Assembly (NCBI RefSeq): GCF_028276765.1
Contig: NZ_JAPYVU010000008.1
Location: forward strand, 1 to 45,611
Reading direction: 5' to 3'
DNA from: Sulfurihydrogenibium sp.
GTDB taxonomy: Bacteria; Aquificota; Aquificia; Aquificales; Hydrogenothermaceae
DNA: 45,611 bases
The notes beneath the pieces were generated by a model. The model did no database searches. It was not told where the DNA came from and saw nothing but the letters and a program-made list of their open reading frames with translations. Position 1 is the stretch's first letter; each line of letters opens with the position of its first letter. Made by a program: the position numbers and the translations under genes. Shown one piece after another: positions 41,590 to 45,611 of the stretch.

Positions 41590-43173
41590 TTATGCTGGTT
41601 GTATGTTATCCTTCACCAATTTATAAATAAGGCTATCTACAACAGCCTGCCAAGAGGCTTCTATAATGTTATCTGAAACTCCAACAGTACCCCATTTTTT
41701 GGTTTTATCTCTACTTTCGACCAACACTCTTATTTTTGCTGCTGTTCCTCCACTTTCATTCACGATTCTAACTTTGTAGTCTATAAGCTCCACCTCTGCT
41801 AAAGATGGATACTTAGATATTAAAGCTTTTTTTAAAGCATTATCAAGTGCGTTAACCGGTCCATGTCCAAGAGATGCTGTATGTTCATAATGATTTTCTA
41901 TCTTTATTCTTACAGTAGCTTCGGATATAGGTGTTTTGTCTGTATATCTACGTGCTATTAAAACTCTATAAGCGTCAAGGTCAAAATACTTTGGTAGCGT
42001 TCCAAGATGTTTTCTTATAAGTAATTCTAAGGATGCTTCTGCTGCCTCAAAATGATATCCTTGATTTTCAAGCTCTTTTATTTCTTGAACAAGAGAAACT
42101 AATCTTTCATCTTTTTCATCTATTTCTATACCTATTTCTCTTGCTTTATAAATAATATTGCTTTTACCTGCCAGGTCTGAAACAAGAACTTTTCTTCTAT
42201 TTCCAACTTCTTCCGGCAAAATATGTTCATAACTTCTTGGGTTTTTAAGAACAGCTGAGGCATGAACGCCACCTTTATGAGCAAAGGCACTATCTCCTAC
42301 GTATGGCATATTCTTAGGAACAGGCATGTTTACGATATCAGAAACAAAGTTTGAAATTTCTTTTAATCTTCTAAGATTTTCTCTTGGTATTGCCTCATAT
42401 CCAAGTTTTAACATAAGGTTTGGTATTATAGAACAAAGGTTTGCATTTCCGCATCTTTCACCAATACCGTTTATAGTTCCATGAATTTGAACAGCTCCAT
42501 TTAAGACTGCAACGATAGAGTTCCAAACAGCTGTGTCTGAGTCATTATGAGCATGAATTCCAAGTTTTGCAGTAATTCCGGTATCCTTTACAGCTTTAAA
42601 AGCTTTTTCTATATCTGTTGGAAGACTTCCACCATTTGTATCACAAAGTATTAAATAATCTGCTCCTGCTTCTTGCGCTGTTTTTAAAACTTTGATTGCA
42701 TACTCAGGATTTTCTTTAAATCCATCAAAAAAGTGTTCAGCATCAAATATTACTTCGTCAGTGTATTTTTTTAAATAAACAATAGAATCGTAAATCATTT
42801 CAAGATTTTTTTCTAAGGTTGTTTTAAGTGCCTCAGTAACATGTAGGTCCCATGATTTTCCAAAAATTGTAATAGCCGGTGTTTCTGCCTTTATCAGGTC
42901 TTGAATCTGTGGATCATCTTTAACTTTTAAGCTTGCTCTTCTTGTAGAACCAAATGCTGTTAGTTTTGTGTTTTTAAGATTTAGTTTTTTAGCCTCTTTA
43001 AAAAATGCCATGTCTTTTGGATTAGAGCCTGGCCATCCACCTTCTATGTAATGAACGCCGAAATCTGCAAGCTTTTCTGCTATTCTTAATTTGTCTTCAA
43101 CAGAAACACTAACACCCTCAGCCTGAGTTCCATCTCTCAGTGTTGTATCGTATATTAAAACTTTCTTTTCCAT
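41590..43173 (-). CDS. cimA: (R)-citramalate synthase
   Basis: The 527-residue enzyme condenses pyruvate and acetyl-CoA, the first step of the threonine-independent isoleucine pathway. N-terminal marks are [27 protein letters not shown] and DAEHFFDGF, with the metal-binding HAHND and the [15 protein letters not shown] motif; a C-terminal LeuA-type regulatory domain follows. The EGGWPGSN form separates citramalate synthase from isopropylmalate synthase. It starts one base after hisF ends. Confidence 0.93.
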   Translation of the reverse strand: MEKKVLIYDTTLRDGTQAEGVSVSVEDKLRIAEKLADFGVHYIEGGWPGSNPKDMAFFKEAKKLNLKNTKLTAFGSTRRASLKVKDDPQIQDLIKAETPAITIFGKSWDLHVTEALKTTLEKNLEMIYDSIVYLKKYTDEVIFDAEHFFDGFKENPEYAIKVLKTAQEAGADYLILCDTNGGSLPTDIEKAFKAVKDTGITAKLGIHAHNDSDTAVWNSIVAVLNGAVQIHGTINGIGERCGNANLCSIIPNLMLKLGYEAIPRENLRRLKEISNFVSDIVNMPVPKNMPYVGDSAFAHKGGVHASAVLKNPRSYEHILPEEVGNRRKVLVSDLAGKSNIIYKAREIGIEIDEKDERLVSLVQEIKELENQGYHFEAAEASLELLIRKHLGTLPKYFDLDAYRVLIARRYTDKTPISEATVRIKIENHYEHTASLGHGPVNALDNALKKALISKYPSLAEVELIDYKVRIVNESGGTAAKIRVLVESRDKTKKWGTVGVSDNIIEASWQAVVDSLIYKLVKDNIQPA

Positions 43174-43174
43174 T

Positions 43175-43933
43175 TTACAACCTCACGTTTATACCTTTAT
43201 TTTTTAGAAAGTTTTTAAGCTCGGAAATCTCTATTTCTTTAAAATGAAATAAGGATGCAGCAAGGCATGCATCAGCCTTTCCATATTCAAATGCTTCATA
43301 AAAATGCTGCACATTCCCAGCTCCACCGGATGCAATAACAGGTATTTTAACAGCCTCTGAAACAGCTTTTGTAAGTTCTATATCATATCCGCTTTTTGTT
43401 CCGTCTTTATCCATAGAGGTAAGAAGTATTTCGCCAGCTCCAAGGCTCTCTACAGCTTTAGCCCATTCTATTGCATCTATTCCTGTAGGAGTCCTCCCGC
43501 CATGAATGTAAACTTCCCATTTATTTTCTCCTACTTTTTTAGCATCTATCGCCACCACAATAGTTGAAGAGCCAAATCTAATTGCTGCACTTTCTACGAG
43601 AGATGGATTTTTTACAGCTGCCGTATTGATAGAAACTTTATCTGCGCCATTTTCAAGAAGCTTTCTAATATCTTCTAATGACCTAACACCGCCACCAACG
43701 GTTAAAGGCATAAAAACAGTTTCTGCCGTCTTTTTAACAACATCTAAAATTATATTTCTATCTTCAGATGATGCGGTTATATCAAGAAACACAAGCTCAT
43801 CTGCACCTTCTTTATCATATACAGATGCTATTTCCACAGGATCTCCTGCATCAATAAGATTTACAAAATTAACACCTTTTACAACTCTTCCTTTATCAAC
43901 ATCAAGGCAAGGTATAATTCTCTTGGCTAACAA
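43175..43933 (-). CDS. hisF: imidazole glycerol phosphate synthase, cyclase subunit
   Basis: The 252-residue TIM barrel makes imidazole glycerol phosphate with HisH in histidine synthesis. It begins [20 protein letters not shown] from a TTG codon and has [23 protein letters not shown] and ASGGAG motifs. It is co-directional with cimA, an operon of amino-acid genes. Confidence 0.95.
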   Translation of the reverse strand: MLAKRIIPCLDVDKGRVVKGVNFVNLIDAGDPVEIASVYDKEGADELVFLDITASSEDRNIILDVVKKTAETVFMPLTVGGGVRSLEDIRKLLENGADKVSINTAAVKNPSLVESAAIRFGSSTIVVAIDAKKVGENKWEVYIHGGRTPTGIDAIEWAKAVESLGAGEILLTSMDKDGTKSGYDIELTKAVSEAVKIPVIASGGAGNVQHFYEAFEYGKADACLAASLFHFKEIEISELKNFLKNKGINVRL

Positions 43934-44068
43934 CTCTTAGCTCCTACTGTAATAAATAGTTATTTTAACATATAAACCTCGGGCAAGAAAATTTAATAAA
44001 AACATGAAATTCTTTGCCGGCTGCAGAATGACAATGCGGATTTTCGGAACATCCTCATACATTCACTA

Positions 44069-44221
44069 AGAGTGTTCCAAAAAAAACCAAACTGTCCTTC
44101 TGAGCAAAGCGAAGAATCTCATAATTTTCTTTTCAAATCAAAAAATCAAAAACAAGATCCTTCGGCTTACAGCCTCGGGATGACAAGGAAAGGTAAACTC
44201 ACGGGAATTTTGGAACACTCT
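44069..44221 (-). mobile_element. MITE-1, complete copy with perfect 14-bp ends
   Basis: AGAGTGTTCCAAAA at the left and TTTTGGAACACTCT at the right form perfect 14-bp inverted repeats over 153 bp. Inside are GAGCAAAGCGAAGAATCTC and AAGATCCTTCGGCTTACAGC. No clear target duplication is seen. Confidence 0.8.
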
Positions 44222-44231
44222 CATTTTCTGC

Positions 44232-44260
44232 TTGACAGGTAGAAAATTTTTTTGTATATT
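44232..44260 (+). promoter_or_regulatory. near-consensus sigma-70 promoter with no gene after it
   Basis: TTGACA (44232-44237), 17-base spacing and TATATT (44255-44260). This is the best -35/-10 pair seen in the window. Transcription from about 44267 would enter non-coding DNA toward the CRISPR array. Confidence 0.6.
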
Positions 44261-44290
44261 TATATTAGCTTTTTAATTTTTTAACTGTAC

Positions 44291-44305
44291 CTTGGCAATT
44301 GAATA
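44291..44305 (+). repeat. 15-bp leader motif, distal copy
   Basis: CTTGGCAATTGAATA is repeated exactly at 44801-44815, in the CRISPR leader. This distal copy follows the promoter at 44232-44260. Confidence 0.7.
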
Positions 44306-44328
44306 TGTTAGCCCATGCAAGCCTGTTT

Positions 44329-44362
44329 ACGTGAAACGTGAAACGTGAGAAGTGAGACGTTG
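44329..44362 (+). repeat. heptamer repeat (ACGTGAA/ACGTGAG)
   Basis: Five 7-base units (ACGTGAA twice, ACGTGAG, AAGTGAG, ACGTTGA), of the same family as 20143 and 24566. Confidence 0.8.
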
Positions 44363-44762
44363 AAAATTGATTTATCAATATCTTAGCTATTTTTGTTTGA
44401 TTATGTGATAGTTTGGTGAGATGATTTAAAAGTCAGTAAAGCTAAGGTATTGGCGATGTGATTTTATTTTTTGATGTTTGATTTAAGCTTGCGTAATGAT
44501 GGTTTGAAAGGGATTTTTTGAAGAGCAGTTGTAAGTATCTGTTGAATTAAACTTTTTGATTTTTAATTTTTTAATGCTTTATTTTTTGAAAATTTGTAAT
44601 TTTTTATTTTAAAATTTTTTGATATCGGCAAGTTAAAGATTGATATTTGCAGCGAGCTTCTGAGTTTGTGGTTTTCAGCGGTTGGCTTGTGATGGGAAGT
44701 TAAAGGATAAAATATAATAATATATTTTCTGTATATCGAGGTTTGCTGCAAAAAACTTCAAC

Positions 44763-44815
44763 TTGCGGATTTTTTAAAAATTTGGTATAATGTTTTATAA
44801 CTTGGCAATTGAATA
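44763..44815 (+). promoter_or_regulatory. CRISPR leader promoter and leader motif
   Basis: TTGCGG (44763-44768), 17 bases, then TATAAT (44786-44791) with an extended TGG before it; the motif CTTGGCAATTGAATA follows at 44801-44815. The first repeat begins 40 bases later. This orients the array left to right, in agreement with the decayed last repeat at the right end. Confidence 0.6.
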
Positions 44816-44854
44816 AGATTTTTACGAATTTATTTTTGAGTTAAAATTTAACGG

Positions 44855-45219
44855 GTTTGTAGCCTACCTATGAGGAATTGAAACAATACAGCATTTCCAT
44901 TAAGCAATTTAGCACGAAGCGGGTTTGTAGCCTACCTATGAGGAATTGAAACTATGTTGAAACAAAAACAACAACAAAAAGTTATAGAGTTTGTAGCCTA
45001 CCTATGAGGAATTGAAACATAACAGGTTTAGAGTTTACACTGCAAATATTCTCTTGTTTGTAGCCTACCTATGAGGAATTGAAACTTCTCATAATTTTCA
45101 TTTTCTGTTATCATGATAGTTGTTTGTAGCCTACCTATGAGGAATTGAAACATTAATCCATGTTGTCTATAATTTCTGTCTCCGTACGTGTTTGTAGCCT
45201 ACCTATGAGGAATGAGATT
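44855..45219 (+). CRISPR. CRISPR array, six repeats and five spacers
   Basis: The 30-bp repeat starts GTTTGTAGCCTACCTATGAG and ends GAATTGAAAC. Repeats begin at 44855, 44923, 44989, 45056, 45122 and 45190; the first five look identical. The last keeps its first 24 bases and then decays (GAGATT instead of TGAAAC), marking the end distal to the leader. Spacers are 38, 36, 37, 36 and 38 bp. The ATTGAAAC end is typical of type I-B and type III arrays processed by Cas6. No spacer matches elsewhere in this window by eye. The only cas gene nearby is the broken cas6 that follows. Confidence 0.97.
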
Positions 45220-45307
45220 GCTTTTAAAACAGTTTTCAAAAACCTATTGACAACTCATCAAAAAATCTCATAAAATTATTCAGAAAAAATAAAAGAGAGA
45301 AAGAATT

Positions 45308-45556
45308 TTGAGAATAAAATTAGAATTAGAAAAAGAGGGGAAAGATTTAACACTGCCTGTTCATTACAATCAAATCATACAAGGAATGCTTTATCGTAGC
45401 CTGCCAAGACTACTTGCTAAATTTCTTCATGATGTAGGATTTTTCCATAACAACAGACCATTTAAACTATTTACATTCTCTAAAATACTTTGGGTGAGAA
45501 ATTCAAATATAAATAAAACATCTAAAAAAACTCCTTGGTGGCAGTTAAAATTGTAA
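45308..45556 (+). pseudogene. cas6: cas6 fragment, disrupted by an insertion sequence
   Basis: From a TTG start after AAAGAGAG, the first 60 residues (MRIKLELEKEGKDLTLPVHY to PFKLFTFSKI) resemble the N-terminal ferredoxin-like domain of Cas6, the CRISPR RNA endonuclease. Homology ends at 45487, exactly where an element end begins (ACTTTGGGTGAGAAATT). The frame then runs through element DNA and stops at 45556, far short of the usual 220-260 residues. The array's processing enzyme is therefore broken here, unless another copy exists elsewhere or the element is excised. Confidence 0.75.
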
Positions 45557-45611
45557 TAGCAAAAATTCCACCAAGGAGGTAAAAATGCAAAACTCTAATC
45601 TTTATTTTACA
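45487..45611 (+). mobile_element. left end of an insertion sequence inside cas6
   Basis: The end ACTTTGGGTGAGAAATTC matches the MITE-2 end ACCTTGGGTGAGAAATTA at 16 of its first 17 positions. A hairpin (45531-45578, CTCCTTGGTGG/CCACCAAGGAG) follows, then a gene start. The element continues beyond the window. It is the natural candidate for the autonomous partner of the MITE-2 copies. Confidence 0.65.
45585..45611 (+). CDS. start of a gene in the insertion sequence, probably its transposase
   Basis: ATG 45585 follows AAGGAGG (45573-45579) and encodes MQNSNLYFT up to the window edge. Nine residues are too few to name a family. The ribosome site forms part of the right arm of the preceding hairpin, so translation may be held low when the transcript folds, for example in read-through RNA from cas6. 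Confidence 0.5.

Larger units (their letters stand above)
43934..44854. other. long gene-free region before the CRISPR array
   Basis: It contains a hybrid MITE (about 43976-44056: GGGCAAGAAAATTTAATAAA to GATTTTCGGAACATCC), the complete MITE-1 at 44069-44221, a strong promoter at 44232, heptamer repeats at 44329, very AT-rich DNA, and the CRISPR leader. No protein gene is visible. Confidence 0.6.

Overview
The window is AT-rich and densely coded. It reads like the chromosome of a thermophilic, sulfur-metabolising Aquificota bacterium, probably a Sulfurihydrogenibium-like Hydrogenothermaceae; this is an inference from gene content, with no rRNA to confirm it. Supporting signs are a TtuA/TtuB pair for tRNA 2-thioribothymidine (a heat-stability modification), a thiosulfate/sulfane-sulfur operon with rhodaneses, a YeeE-type transporter and a molybdoenzyme, a likely sigma-54 promoter, frequent TTG starts, and many short interspersed repeats.

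Layout. 1-3333 (minus) is a sulfur operon: exported double-domain rhodanese, YeeE/YedE (TsuA-like) transporter, a 49-residue membrane peptide, a membrane-anchored rhodanese-like protein ending in GGGGGCL, and the start of a Tat-exported Mo-bisMGD oxidoreductase. 4116-10024 (plus) is a tight housekeeping operon: ttuB, ttuA, rpe, lipoprotein, def, lgt, folC, truB. It holds the enzymes for both neighbouring T-loop positions, s2T54 and Psi55. 10581-17180 (minus) carries a site-2 protease, then a TonB-dependent receptor, exbB, exbD, tonB and phoD. 17817-19892 is a 1038-bp tandem duplication of rpsP-khpA made by recombination between flanking repeats. 20208-25100 is accessory: a membrane-anchored HSP100-like AAA+ ATPase with two unknown partners, a helical-protein gene split by a one-base frameshift, and a coiled-coil membrane protein. 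25574-29272 has an MrfA/YprA-type helicase and HemW. 29304-37077 is a type I restriction-modification locus with an OLD-like ATPase/TOPRIM nuclease between hsdS and hsdR, and an hsdM shortened by an in-frame stop. 37151-43933 (minus) holds proC, a DnaQ-like exonuclease, mraY, a SPOUT methyltransferase, an Rpn-type nuclease, cimA and hisF. 44855-45219 is a five-spacer CRISPR array, followed by a cas6 cut after about 60 codons by an insertion sequence that runs off the window.

Two families of 150-180 bp non-autonomous repeats dominate the intergenic DNA. MITE-1 has ends containing GTTCCAAAA. MITE-2 has ends like ACCTTGGGTGAGAAATT, almost the same as the left end of the insertion sequence in cas6. 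Two MITE-2 copies are flanked by unusually long direct repeats (36 bp and 27 bp), which suggests a transposase that makes long target duplications. MITE-2 copies also mediated the ribosomal-gene duplication.

The best candidates for undescribed biology are the membrane AAA+ three-gene cassette, the sigma-54-controlled sulfur relay with its C-terminal cysteine arm, the nuclease-loaded type I locus, and the MITE-2/IS family with long target duplications. No tRNA or rRNA gene was recognised by eye.
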